Shown here in pieces: positions 11,501 to 25,800 of a DNA stretch of 64,000 bases. Each line of letters opens with the position of its first letter. Within the stretch, counting starts at the first letter, position 1. The DNA comes from Spongilla lacustris (lineage: Eukaryota > Porifera > Demospongiae > Spongillida > Spongillidae): NCBI GenBank assembly GCA_949361645.1, contig OX442431.1, positions 6,974,055 through 7,038,054 of the forward strand, given 5' to 3'. Below the pieces are notes generated by a model. That model was not told the origin of the DNA and searched no databases. It saw only the letters and a list, made by a program, of their open reading frames with translations. A program made the translations under genes and the position numbers.

Positions 11501-12744
11501 TACTTTGTTATTGAACGGCACAACAATCGATATGCATGGGGACTACGAGTGATTCCCCGTCCATTGTATATCGCTCGTTGAGTGGTATATACCGTTTAAT
11601 AACGATGGCTTGCTTGTGCATGACTTCAAAACTGTGTACTTATTATAGTGCTGTCGGAAGCACTGATTCTGTTCTGATACTGCATGTGGCTTTCATGTAG
11701 TCGAAATATTCCATGCACTACACTGAAAGCGCGGGAGGGCTGGTGGATGTAATAATCTACGTTGCCTCCGGAGCCCTGGATACAAGCCTATGTTTTGACA
11801 GATGTATGTATTACCTGGCTGAGCACATGCAGACTGATGCAGTGAAGAAAGTTTCCTAGCGTGTCTCAAAATTGCATTGCGATCAACAGGTCAATCATAT
11901 GCGAAGAAACAGTTATGTATACTACTTGAACTGTTGAACATGACCCATTCATTGTTTGTATATGCTGAACATGTTTTTTTTTCCGCATCTTATAATAATT
12001 ACACAACAATAACACTAAATAATAACTACTTACAGACTACTACGAAGTACCTTAGCTTAACTAATGTTTCAGACATAGGCTACTCAAATGATTGGGGCAG
12101 ACTTCTCGTCAAAATAGCTCTTGCTATGCTACGAGTTAGCACCATGCAGACTAAGTCTGCCAAAAAAGATCAGCAGTGACCTTACTTTTCGGCAGAGAAA
12201 CACAGATGGCAAGCCGAGTGGCTGTTACAAAGTGTAACGGCTGACGGACGCTAACTTACCGTTGATAAAGTAACAACAAATGTGTCTATCGTATCAAAAC
12301 CGGCCGTGCCAGTAAATAAAACGCATCAGGAAACTCGGTCTCCCCCTCCGCCCCCTACCCGGACCAAGATGCCTGGATATTCAAATAATTACCCGGACCC
12401 AAAATAGGGGGGGACCCACATGCCTGTGACACCGGTATTTATTTGTTTTGGTCTCATACGTAGTGCATGATAGCAGACTGAGATAATATCTATATATATT
12501 ACTACTCATGCATGATCTCTGGTGATAGTTATACCGGCATTATATACCGCGCGTCATTGGCATATACATGTATATAGGTATATCATGCAGTTTGAGCACC
12601 TGTTATTATACATCGCGTGGGGTGCATTGTGTATACGCATAGCTGCGCGAGGAGCTTTATGAATAAAGTACATTGTATATGCATGTGCCTAAGAACCTAT
12701 GATTGTTGGGGTGTATATATAGGAGCTCAGGGGTCCATTCCTCG
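11501..12744. other. Intergenic; no gene seen
   Basis: AT-rich sequence with no convincing coding block on either strand. I looked here for the missing N-terminal Mondo exons and did not find them by eye. Confidence 0.5.
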
Positions 12745-12892
12745 GCTGGCTGCCCATCTCGCCTTTGAAGTTGCAGTGCAGCAAGTCAAAGGCCGTTACA
12801 AGCAACTATCGGAGACTGAACCTCTCCTTGCACATTCCAAGGCACCAGCAACTGGCACTATAAATGGTGCAAATGAGGCTTGTCGCCCATAG
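12745..12892 (-). pseudogene. Short remnant of the RT-element C-terminal domain
   Basis: Minus-strand reading gives RQASFAPFIVPVAGALE, which aligns with RRASFTPFVVSVDGALE in the better-preserved fragment at 41912-42320. The frame then breaks at a stop after about 12 more codons. Only this short block supports the call. Confidence 0.5.
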
Positions 12893-13294
12893 CTATAGCA
12901 GCACAAATCTTATATATAGATGCTTACTATTATTTTGAAGCACTATAAATATCAGTACACATGGTATAACCTTGGACCAACAAGAGTTCCAAGCAGAATA
13001 ACAATATCTGTATACATTTTTTTATATTAAGGCCATGCACTAAATCAAGATATTAAATTTTGCATTAAAACTGATACGTAACTGATAAGTCAGAACGCTC
13101 CACTGAATTGCAGGGGCAGAGACATATAGACAAGGTTAATACTGCGAGGGGAGGGGCTGCATGGAAGTGGGAATCAAGGGGCCTATAGCTCTTTTCTCCC
13201 AAATTGAGATTTTGAGTGTGAATTTAGCTTGTCCTTCCCGTGACTATAATTGTGCTGCGCCGCGTCTTTAACGGAAGTGTGGGCGGTATGGTAT

Positions 13295-13307
13295 TACTAT
13301 ATAAATA
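13295..13307 (+). promoter_or_regulatory. Possible TATA element of the MIB-ankyrin-kinase gene
   Basis: ACTATATAAATAT lies about 80 bp upstream of the ATG at 13382. Position and sequence fit a core promoter, but the surrounding DNA is AT-rich, so the match may be chance. Confidence 0.3.
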
Positions 13308-13381
13308 TATGCAGTAATAAACCTTAGCTATAAACTGATTTTGTTCTACTTACCGTGCTGTTGTAAAGTATTCCAGCTTCA

Positions 13382-16300
13382 ATGGGTGGTTCTCAATCGA
13401 CTCCAAAGGTAAAAATTCCTCATGCAGTACTGAGTACTTGTGTGCGTGCACGTGCGTGTGCATGTGTGCATGGATGCATGTGCCGTGCATGTGTGCTAGA
13501 ATTATGTATATATGACTGACACGAAGATTTAATTATATATAATATATGGGACAGTATCGCGAAAACTTCCTATGTTTTGTAACATTAAAAAATAATCGTG
13601 TTGTAACATTTGAATCGCTATATCGTCCGAACGGTAAAAGGCTATCGACTTTCTATTTTCATGACTTCATACTACACCATTGCTCTATGGTAAAATACAT
13701 TTTGGTGTCTTACACTTGCTCCGTGCCAGCATTGCAACGTTCGATACCCCACCTGGTTCAAACCCAACATAACTTTCTATAGGAGTAATGAAATCGCTTC
13801 AAATTCGGTTTGTAGGTAGAGAGATCCTATACCTATCTATTTGTTCTGTTCGTTTTTTTTTTATGCCATCCGTTACGGAGATACAGTTGAAAAAAACTAA
13901 GTGCACTTTTTCCCGCTCGATTCGCGCCAATGATGTAACCACCGCCCATGAATTGAGCGGGACGCGATTTGCCAAAATCATTGGCGCGAATCGAGTGGGA
14001 AAGGTGGACGTACTTTGTTCAATTGTATCTCCGTAACGGATGGATAAGAATCAACGAACAGAACAAATCGATTAGTATAGGACCTGTCTACCTACAAACC
14101 GAATTTGAAGTGATTTCATTACTCCTACAGAAAGTTATGTTGGGTGTTTGAACCCAGTGGGGTATCGGACGTTGCAATACTGGCATGGAGCAAGTGCAAG
14201 ACCCCAAAATGTATTTTGCCGTAGAGAAATGGTGTGGTATGAAGTGTTGAAAATAGGAAGTCGATAGCCTTAACCTTTTGGAAATTATTATACGATTTCA
14301 AATGCAAAGCAATTTTATAAGATTTTGTAATAACTATAAACGAAGGACCATTTTCTCAGAAACTGTCTCATATATATAATCATATATATATATACATGTA
14401 TATAGAAAGCTAAATTTCTAAGTTAACCAATCCCCACAATCTGCATTGCCAAAGTATACAGCTATAGGGAACTTCCTCAAAGCTGGTTCAAACAGAGTTG
14501 ATCTTAAATGGTTGTTTATCAAGTTAAGCGAAAAGTAATAAATTCTGAATTTATACATGCATGTCTATATGGATATCAAATGGCAATACATGTAAGTATA
14601 GCTTTACTTAGAGACATTCAAGATAGCAAGAACAGCTATATGCATGCATACCGGTATAAGATATTCATTATGGTTGTTGGCTTGTTGCACTTAGAACAAT
14701 GTTTTTTTTTTTTAATGAAATACTACACATATACAAATGGATTCATGTACTGGTAATACGTTATATACATGCATAATTATTTAGTAGGATTATTTTATTC
14801 ACTATGCGTAGCATGCATGCATGCATGTACCATATAGGTCGATCCACAGCGGTTTTCTACAACGATGAGTGGAATAGAAACATTAAGCATGTGTGAAAGA
14901 GAAATGGTGTGTGAGAGCAAATATTAATGTGCTTGCATGACGTCACACATAATTACGTTACTGCATGCGAATACCTATACACGTTGCCGGCTCTGCATGG
15001 TTGGCTGATATTTGAGAAAGGGCCGCTCAACGGCCACCATGTATAGCCTCCGCACCACAGGTGTACATTCACTACACTGATGCGACTGAGTTGCGAGCCT
15101 ATAGAAAATCTAATTATCCTTTGCGGTTCGCTATCTTCCGAGATACCGGTATAGTCTCGTCCCCAGCCTGATTCGCGTAGCAATGATGTCCGCTGCTGCG
15201 TATGTGGGTCTGGGGACGAAACTAATACCGGTATAGTGTTGGTACGAGTAATTGAACCGTAGAAAACAACGCTCGTGTGAGCGTGAGTTATTTATGCGCA
15301 TCGTACATATACACTCGAGCTCACTTTATTAGCCTGCACTTCGTGACTACATGTACCATTCAGATCTTTACCCAGTGGTGGACCCCTATAATGAAGTCCG
15401 AAACGGCCTATGGGAACGATTTAATAAAAATATATATTTTTCTACCAAAACGAGGTCCAAAAAAAAAGTTCTTAAAGGAACTACGCGTAGTGATGTATGG
15501 TTTAGTTAGCCTACAAAATAAATTTGATTGCCCTTGTAGGAACTGCAATTGAAAGATGTGATTTGAATCAAAGTTTTTATACCGGCTTATAATGCCATGC
15601 ACACATTGTTTTAATTAACAATTGAATTATAACACGTTTTTCAGGTACAGAACTTGAGTGATGGCTGAATATGAGAATCTAATTCCCTCACATCAGTTTC
15701 AAATGTTACACGCAAAATAGTAAAAACGTCATTTCTTTAGTCTCAGTCATTTGGAACACTGGGCTGGGTACGAAATGAGAGCGCGCGAACCTATTTAAAT
15801 TGCCGTGCATATTATGAGGGAGAACATTGCAATATTGGCAAGGAACACGTGCAAGATTCCAAACTGTAATGTACCATAGAGAAATGGTGTAGTATATGTA
15901 GTAAATAGGAAGTCCATAGCCTTAACCGTTAATTCGGGAGATATACAGCGATTCAAACAAGAAGCATTTTTATAACATGCAACGACACGACATGTTGTAA
16001 ACATACTGAGGAAGTTTTCGCGGAAACTGTCCCATGCATATAGTAATATAATTATCCTCTGTTATCATCACGACTATACATTATCTTCAAAACAGTTTAA
16101 AGTTGGCGATACAGTTCGAGTCAGCAAGAACGTATCTACAGTTAGAGAGCTTCAAAAAGGGCATGGAGGATGGAATGATGATATGGAAAAAGTAAGTCAT
16201 CCTGCCGCAGTGTAATTAATACTTTATGCACAGCAGTCAGTTTTTTTTGTTGGTATATCAGACATAATATATCTGTTTTCTATGCAGTGCTTGGGAAAAG

Positions 16301-19300
16301 TTGGGACAGTTAAGCACATTAATGCATCTGGAGATATCCTGATATTAATAAGCGGCCAGATATGGGTATTCAATCCGTTATGTTTGACCCTTGCTCCTGG
16401 GCTAACGCCAGATGGAGGAGGTGGAGGAGGAGGTGAAGCCACTGGTATGTCAAAAAAATGTTTAGTAAACGCAATTTGTGGTCAATTTATTGGTTGCTAT
16501 AGCCTGGTTATAGATTCTAACCATACTGATACATGAAGATATAGGAATTTTAAATCATGCATCAGCCATGCAGTAACAACATGCATAAGTAATACTGATG
16601 ACATGTGGACGATACTTTCCTCAGGCCGCGGTAATTCAAATACCGGTGTCACAGGAAAATCTGTCGCCCGGAAATTGTGTCGCGGCGACAGTTTTTCCTC
16701 ATGCAGGAAATTATGCCACTCACAATTAACGTAGCGACCGTATATCCTAAGGAAATTCTGTCGTCAGGAAATACTGTCGCTCGACATGGATCGGTCCAAA
16801 TACGACGTACACTACTGCTAGCTTTCAGCTGTAACCAAACCTATATCCTCCTCTTTGTAATAAGAACGAAACATTGAGCATCAGTATACATAAATGGCTG
16901 TATTCAGCAAAGCCGGAGAGCTGCTGCAATTATTTGGCCCAAACACCCTACAGACTCTGTATCTTAGATCGCTTCATGTATACTGTTCCATATACTCTAC
17001 ACGAAGGAGGAAAACACATAAAGGATTCATAGATTTATGTGCATGTAGTTATAAGTAGACACATGCAGTTCTTGATGAAACTCTTGACTCAGATCCTGTA
17101 TGTTACAATAAGGGAGATGCACAGTTTCCATCAGCTGCAATTCCCTTTGTTGCTGCAGCATGCCCTTATCATTGCCTGCATGTGAATATGTACAAATACT
17201 AGCAATTATAAACTGAATTTTATTTTAAGATTGCTGTTCATGTCATAAGAATCTGGATACAAGCTTGATTTCATATTGAATTCAATGTCGGGGCAAATGA
17301 ACATCACATGTCTGCATGCCATATACCAAAAGGGGGGAGGGGGAATATTTGGTTGAATCTTGAATAGAAAAACGATATGGAAAAGGTATATAGCATCAAG
17401 ATATTCAGTTCCACCTTATTGCTTTTCCGAACCCCCCCCCCCCCCCCCCCCCCCGTCTCCCGACCAGCCTACGGGCCTGCCATGCATGCATGAATCCCAT
17501 GCATAACTAGTATCATAGAGACTGGGAACGAAGTGCATTGCACACCCATTGGTGGGAATGATTCATGGCGTGTTTCAAGTATTTTTCCCTGATTGAAACG
17601 TTCTTTTTTGCTACCAACGCACTATACTGGGACAAGTTTACTGAGATAAAAACGAAACTAACTAAAGAGTTCTTAGCATGCCCACCCCACAGCTTGCGCT
17701 CGAAAAAAACAGTTCCTTTTAGGTAAAAAAAATGCACGAAACACGCACTATATCTATACCACAGTCACTGGGTGCCAAACACAATAAACCCGCGGCTCAA
17801 TGTACAATGCACAGCACACTTACATAATATATTAATAGAGCCGTGCCAATCCATCACGATTCACAACCATGTTGTTACGCAATTTATCCTTTATGCAATA
17901 GTTGATGGTCTTGATTTGCTCAAGCTCCTGTTGGTTGCTGCTGCTTCAACTGGTTCCGCTGAAAAGCCAACAAGAAAGGTACTTCTTTCCATTTAATTAA
18001 TTTCTATACTTCATGTCACGATATATTATGCATATATTTCATTTCGGGAAACCACATAATGAAACGTAGCATCTCAATTTAATTTGTTTTTAACGAAGAC
18101 GTATCAAAAATGCACTATAACTCAAGAGTTCCTAGAAATTGTGATTCATTCAGTTGACAGAATTTTACTAAAAAATTTGTAAGAGGTTGAACCGCTTTTC
18201 TACTGATTTTGTCTATTAACAGTAAATCCCTAACACTGTGTTGCATGGGGACTGATTAATGCTGATTAATGCTAAGCATACGCTTCATGTAAATCTGCGC
18301 ATGCGTGTAAGGGGAGGAGGCGTATTTTACATCGTGTGTGTTGCACGTACATCAGTGTACACCATAAATGATCATACAGCAGCCACAAACTCATTTGTGT
18401 GACCGGTCAACAGAAAGGGGGGATCTAAAAATTATATTCACAGTGGGTACCCAGCCACTTTTTTTGCTTTTCCATCTAAAGAATGCCATTTTGACAGTTA
18501 TACAGACTTAAAACAGCTTAATAGTGACGGCACGCTATACGAGGATTTATAAATAGAAGCCTGCGTGGCAGTGGATAACGACCACATCTGGATTCAGCTA
18601 TCTATATGAATCAGCAGGCATCAATTACACTGTCGTTTCCCATGCATGCATAGTGCTTCTAAGTTCTAAGAGATATCGTTTTAACATGCGGATTGCAGCG
18701 CCCCTTCGGGTACTTAAAACTAAGACGTTGATGTGACGAGACAAATCCACGAGGACAATAGGCTACTACTACTAGCCTAGACTGAGTGAATAGCGCCTTG
18801 TTCCATCATAGCTACTGAAACGCGACGGACCCCCCATGACCCCCTCGCTGGATCCGTTCTTGCTATCATGAGTTGCTTGCGAACAATGGGTGAAGGAGAA
18901 ATTGATGTCGCAAAATAGTGAGGTTAAAAGGAGAACAAATTGTATTTTTTCGTTCCTGCATGGTCCCAAATAGTTTTTTTCTTTCTTGTTTTTCGATTCT
19001 TCTCCTTCTCCTTCCCCCTTTAATAAACAAACATGAAATGGCTTGTTTTTGACTTCTTCTTCGATACCGACAACTAGCTAAGTGCTTATAAGCTATCCGA
19101 TTGATAGAAGTTGCGTTAGAACAATAAAAGCGGGTCACGTTTTTAAAATGACTGCACGGGACTCTGACGGGAGTTGCGAACAACTCTCGATCAATCATGT
19201 GTGATGTATAGGTTTTGTGTGATCAAACAAAAACAGTTTTGATACTACAGTTATAGCCCGTTATAACTATTACCATGTATTTATAGTTTAACACAGGTGA

Positions 19301-20166
19301 CATGGTTCGTGTACTGGATGATGCTGATGTTGTGCAACACCTGCAAAAGGGTCATGGAGGCTGGATAGAGGACATGTCAAAAGTAAGTTTTGTGGCCATG
19401 CATGACTTTCCTGCCGGCAGATAGTTATTAATCTTCATCTTTGTATTTTTTTTGCAGAGTATAGGGCAAACTGGTAAAGTTTTGAGTGTGGACAGTGATG
19501 GAGATGTAAAAATAGCTGTCAGAGGTGGCACATGGACGTTCAACCCTTTGTGTTTGGCCCCAGCTAATAAAGATCCCTCAACACGAGGGTCAACCCTATC
19601 AGGTATATGCATGGGTACACAACATCTAAACATTGTACATGTACATGTAGCATAAAGTAATGTGCATATACACATGTATATATATGCATTGTTTACATGT
19701 CATGCAGTATTTGATATACACGAGCAGAGAGTGGTGTATATTTTTTCAAGTACTACCATTTCTTGATTTCAAAACACACAGATATGGCTAAGTTGAAGGC
19801 AATGGTGTTGCTGTCATCAGCTGTTTCTGGAGAAGCAGAAGAAGTTAGGAAAGTATTACAGACCAATCCAGAGCTGGTATGATGCTTTAATTAAATATAC
19901 AAACCTGATAATCATAAATAGGCAAAAAATTCTCAAACTTATAGCTAATGCAATGTTTCCAATGTGATGATTCAAAAATATATCAAACAAATCAGCGGTC
20001 TGATACATAGATGGTGGTCCAGGTTAGTAGCTAGGATGTAAGACGAATCTGACTCTGCACATGACCTTTCAATCATCAAGTTGACAAGCAAATGAAGAAC
20101 AAAACTTGCATTCGTTTGTATGCCAGGGAACCTATCTCAAATTTTATACTTTGCCGGCACAGTATT

Positions 20167-20203
<37 letters not shown>

Positions 20204-22782
20204 GTGTACTATTGTATTTACAAATATATACAACCTTGATGATAATTTAAAAAAATAAATTGTGGTATTACCACTCGGGTGAGTGACAATGTCATCAGTT
20301 GTTCCCGGGTTAAGACATCATCTGGTATAAAAGGGATCTGTAAACAAAAGTGGAGATTGTTAAATGCTCACCCTCGAATGATTCAGGCTTGCTTTAAATT
20401 AAGCATAGGATTGAACTAAAATTGTGAACTGGCCATCAAATAATCTTGTGGCATTGAGTTGTTATAGTTTGATACGTTAATTTATGCATGCAGTGTGTTA
20501 AATTAATATTTATAAACAATTATTTACTAACCCCTTAAACTTTATCTTGCATATTATAGATAATAGAATGTTGTTCATTACATAATGCAAGTTACCTTTC
20601 CAAAATACCAATGTATTTTTGCTGTCATGTATAACACTAATTACAGGGTCTGTTACCACAAATTCCCATTGGCAGTGCTTGGAAAATGAGAATAGCTATA
20701 AACAATTCCTTTTTTGATTGTCCAACCAATTACATGACACACATTTCATAATGTGGCAGATGAGCATATGCAATTGCATCACATTATTGTGTTATCTAAT
20801 ATTAGGACAGTGACCCTTTAATATATGTCTGTTAATAGTAATCCATTCCATAATACAGTATAATTATAAAATAGAACTGTACTTATAAAAAGACTTCCAT
20901 TTTTAGGTCAATGTACAGATTTCCAATAAGTCTGCCCTTCACTGCGCAGTGGCTGCAAACAGTCTAAGTGTGGTAAAAGTTATCCTGGAGTTTAAACCAC
21001 ACCTTGAATTAAAGGTAGTGCAACTGTTCATGCATCAGTATTCAAATAATCACTCCCACACATTGTAGGATGAAGATGGAGACACTGCACTTCATCTTAC
21101 TGCACAAAGGTATTATTTTCTTTGGAGGAAGATAACTATAATTATATACGTGTATTCTATAGGGATACTGAAGAAATTGTAGAAATATTGCTGACTGCTG
21201 GAGCAAATGTCAATGCAAAAAACAACAAAGGTATAACACCTCTGATGATAGCGGTAGCAAAGGGACATCAAAAGGTCACAAAGCTGCTTGTAAAACGACC
21301 AAACATTGATCCTCAGCAGCAGGTAAAAACAAATGTGAACACCAATATAAATCCAAATTGCCTCATGCTAACTGCTCACAGGATACTGATGGCGACACAG
21401 CTCTTCACTATGCTGTAGCCAGAGAGAAAGTTGAATGCCTTTCAATACTTCTAGAAGCTGGTGCAAATCCAACTACAAGGAATGAAAAGGGATTCACACC
21501 AATGCATGAAGCTGCTAAGAGAGGATTTGCATCGTAAGTGATATTGCTTTATGTTTGAATCACTTCTTATGCATTAATTAATATGAATTGGAGTGCATGA
21601 AAATTAACATGTATCATATTTTACAAACTATTTTTCTAAATCGGCAATGATCTTAAATTTATAGTGTCATTGGCCTGTTTATAAAGCTCACCCCACAATA
21701 CATCAACAACAAGAAAGATGATGGATATACAATGCTGCACTTGGCTGCTCTGAATGGCAAGATTTATGTTGTTAATACTCTGGCTGCTTCAGTAAGTTGT
21801 GCCCCCCCCCGCCCCCCCCCCCCCCCCCCACCACCTCCCAAACCTTAGCCCATCCATTCCTTTTTATATAATTAACTACATTCCATGCAAACTACTAAGG
21901 ATTAGTCCAAAAACAGTTACCTAAAGTGCATACATGCTGCCTATAGCGCAAGAATTACAAAGGTCATGCATGTCGGGTTTTGGAGTTTTCAAGGATTTTC
22001 AATATCACCTGGTTTGTCCTGATTAACTATTTCAACTTCCAGCTCGACAGCATTATATTGTTTTAGCTATCACTTACATGTAAATTATATACACTTACTG
22101 AACATTAAAATAGTTTGCTTAGTATAGTACATGTGAGTATATTTTGAATTTTCTTCCATTCTACAACTAGTAGTAACTTGTGTTAAACAACTTTAGGAAC
22201 ACTGTGACCTTGATGTCAAGAATGCCCGTGAACAAACAGCTCTGCATGTAGCTCTGGTGGCCAAAGAGCTGGTAATTGCAGAGCAGCTGGTTGGCTATGG
22301 TGCAGATATAAATGCAGTGGACAAGGATGGGGATACTCCACTACACTATGCCTTTGTCCTGCCAAATGTGCCAGTACCATCAAAAGATACACCTCAATTA
22401 CTTAAGGTAAACATTTCACTTCCAATTAAATAAATTACTTCAGATCCATTCTGAAAAGGTTCGAGACAAACTTCAATCTCAGTCCAAGCTTCCAAATAAT
22501 GAAGAAACTGCCAGCAGAATCATTTGGGCAGGTTTTGTGGTCCAGGAGGGAGGCAATATAGAGATCAGAAACAAGAAACAAAAGTCTGCTCTACAATTAT
22601 GTCCAAATGAGAATGCTGATGCAATCATCCAGTTCAAAGGAACAAAAGGGTACGCACTTTTGGATGCTAGTAAAATACTTCTAAAGCCAGTATTCAGTTA
22701 AACCACTTAATCAAATGGCTGAACCAGTCTGCATAAATTTAGCCATCACCACCCACCATCAAAGCAAAAAGGATTGCTGTGC

Positions 22783-22826
<44 letters not shown>

Positions 22827-25800
22827 GTATTGCCTGCTATTGATCATCCTAGTGGGACACAACGCTAAAATCATACTATAAGAAAAATTCCCCATCTTAC
22901 AGCAAAAATTATTGTGAAACCAATAGAGATCAGAAAAAGTGATATGTTTATTTGATTATTGTGTAAACTTGTAAGGCTCTTAAAAAATGAAAATGAAATA
23001 TTTTTTGTGTTACAACACATCATCTCTCAACAACACATAATAGGCACATACTATTATGTTTTGCTAGGACAGTGTGTTTGGTGATTATATACCATAAAAG
23101 ATTCATTTTTCATAACGACTCAATAACAGATCATTTCATGGATGTCTACGCCCAAAAAAGACCAATAATTCAGCCATTGAACGTGTAAGTTACACTAATG
23201 TACATATATTTTCAGCTTTAATTTAGACCAGGTGTTACTGAGCACTAATAGATGTTTTAATTAAGCTACATGACATGTACGTGTAGACATGCTTGGGACT
23301 TCATGTTTCTCTGACTGTACATGTAGTCGGCATTTAAGTACTTTTAGAAGCTAGAATCATTCTGTATTTGCATTTCTGAATTTCTGGTTTGGGGATGGGG
23401 AGGGTTTCCTCTGTATTTGAAGCTAGACAGGTAGCCAGTCACATGATTTCTGCAAATGCACAGGTGGCAGTTCCATGCTAGAAATTCACAAATTATTTTA
23501 TATAATTTTAATAAATTACAGTGACTGGAAACATGAATTCAGACTTTGCATGACCATTACTCTATTGGAAAGGTTGTACCGATTCACATAAGTAATGGTT
23601 GTATTTTATAAATGCTGGCTGAAGTCATTAATAAAATACTACTTGATTTAATATGTGTGTAGTAATCATTTTTAATTTCATTAACTTCATTTATTTTGCA
23701 ACATTACAAATTTAGGCATTATCTTTAAGAAGCGAAGGTATGTCATCTTCATACAAATGCTATTCATTGAGATCGTACATCTTTAAATTCCCCAGGAGAC
23801 AGCTGTGACTTTGAATTGAAAGAGAAACTTGGAGAAGGAGGGCAAGGTGCTGTGTACAAAGCTGTACTAAAGTCGAATGGAAAGTTAATTGCGGTGAAAA
23901 AAGTGAACTTAGCATCTGTAGCTACTGCAGAAAAAGAGGTATACAACTTTGTAATGCTTTGCACATTGCAATATATGCCCCTTGGATTTACAGCTATCAA
24001 CTCTACAAGGGGTGAAACATAAGAATATCGTACACTTTTTTGGAGTCGCTAAAGATCCTGATGGAGGAATCTTGATATTGATGGGTATACTTCAAAAGAC
24101 TGAAACAAGAGCATGAATACTGATTCAATATTTTTCCAGAACTTGCTGAGAACTCTTTGTACCATGCTGTTAAGAAGCTTCCCCCAGACACTAGAAGAAG
24201 CATAAATTGGGCCACACAAGTTGCACAAGGTGACTGGCTATCAGTATACTGTAATTTTACAAATACTTTCCAGGAATGCGCTATCTTCACTATGATGCCC
24301 CTGATACTATACTTCATGGTGATTTAAAGTCCCTCAATGGTTTGTAGTTTAATATTACATTGAGTTAACAATAATGTAAATCAAATTGAAACAGTGCTTT
24401 CATTTCCTGATGATGTTGTGAAAGTAAGTCAGTATTAAATATTGATTGTGCACAACCTGTATCTCATATACATCAGATCAGCGATTTTGGCTGTGCAAAA
24501 GTTTTCAGTGTAACACATGCAACAAGTACTGCCATTAGTATTTTGTGGTCAGCCCCAGAGGTTTGTAATAATAAATAAACAGCTTCTAACCATTGACTGT
24601 TTCCACTTTATCATTTAAGCTATTTGATAAAACACAAAAACCTAACCTTGCTTGTGATGTTTACTCCTTTGGAATACTGCTTTGGGAGATGGTGACCCAC
24701 CAGGTGCCATATGATGGTATGGGCCTTGAAGGAATTCTCACCCAAGTAATAAAGGGGAACCAGGTACTGCAATAATAATTTTTGTTGAGATACATGTGAT
24801 TAACATTATGTGGTCAGCGCCCTGATATTCCATCATCATGCCCTGAATTCCTATCAACACTGATGAAACAATGCTGGGAGAGTAATCCCAAGGTAATAAT
24901 GATATTGCATCAGTGTTACTAACCTTGTGAAATTATCCCCCACAGAATCGACCTACATTCAAGGCAATTCTACAGATATTGGAAGATGAGAAAATTATGG
25001 TACATGTACATGTGATATTTATACATGTAATTGCATGACATGAAATAATCTTTAAGTTTAATAATATGTATAGCTTTTTATATTTTTTGGCAAGCCTATG
25101 TTTCAATGTTTTGGGAGGAAAAAAACAGACAACACATATTCATGGAAGTAATAATCGACTTGATGTATATGTTTAATTTCAGACACCTACTAGCAATTCC
25201 AAACCAAAGGCATGTGAAGGTAAGGCATAGTTTATTTGTGCCTACAGTCATCAATGCCAGTTATTGTCCAAACTGATGAGACACATCATGGATCAAAGGG
25301 GGTCCAGCTGTAATACATGGATAGATTTGAGGGAATTCGGGGGAGCCACTGTATGCCCTATTATTTGAGAAATTTACAGCTGGGCAACCTCTTCATTGGT
25401 GTGACTTCATTCAAAAAAATGCTTAGGCACAAACATGCATTCATATTAGTGCAGTAGTACGTGATTGGCAAGTCAAAATTTTTATCCTAATACCATAATC
25501 GTAAATCCATTTACTGCGGTCAACACATAAGCTGCTTTGTGATTTATATTATAATTCACAAATTACACGTATTTTTCATTGTATATTCTTTTGTAATTGC
25601 AATATAATTATAATCATCAATAATTATGAAGACTGCATATAAGTGTCTTGACAGACTAGCACATATGACATATCACCATATTCCATATGTATATTTTCCA
25701 CCTCTTTAGTATCATTGTATAGTTTGGACATGCTACTTTCCTATGAAAAATTGCTATACATTTGTATACCCTATATATAGTGTACAGTTTAAAAATACAA

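Noticed and set aside
13382..22649. Mind bomb (MIB1/MIB2) E3 ligase
   Set aside because: Two MIB/HERC2 domains and ankyrin repeats are present, but there is no ZZ finger between them and no RING fingers. Kinase domains follow in phase.
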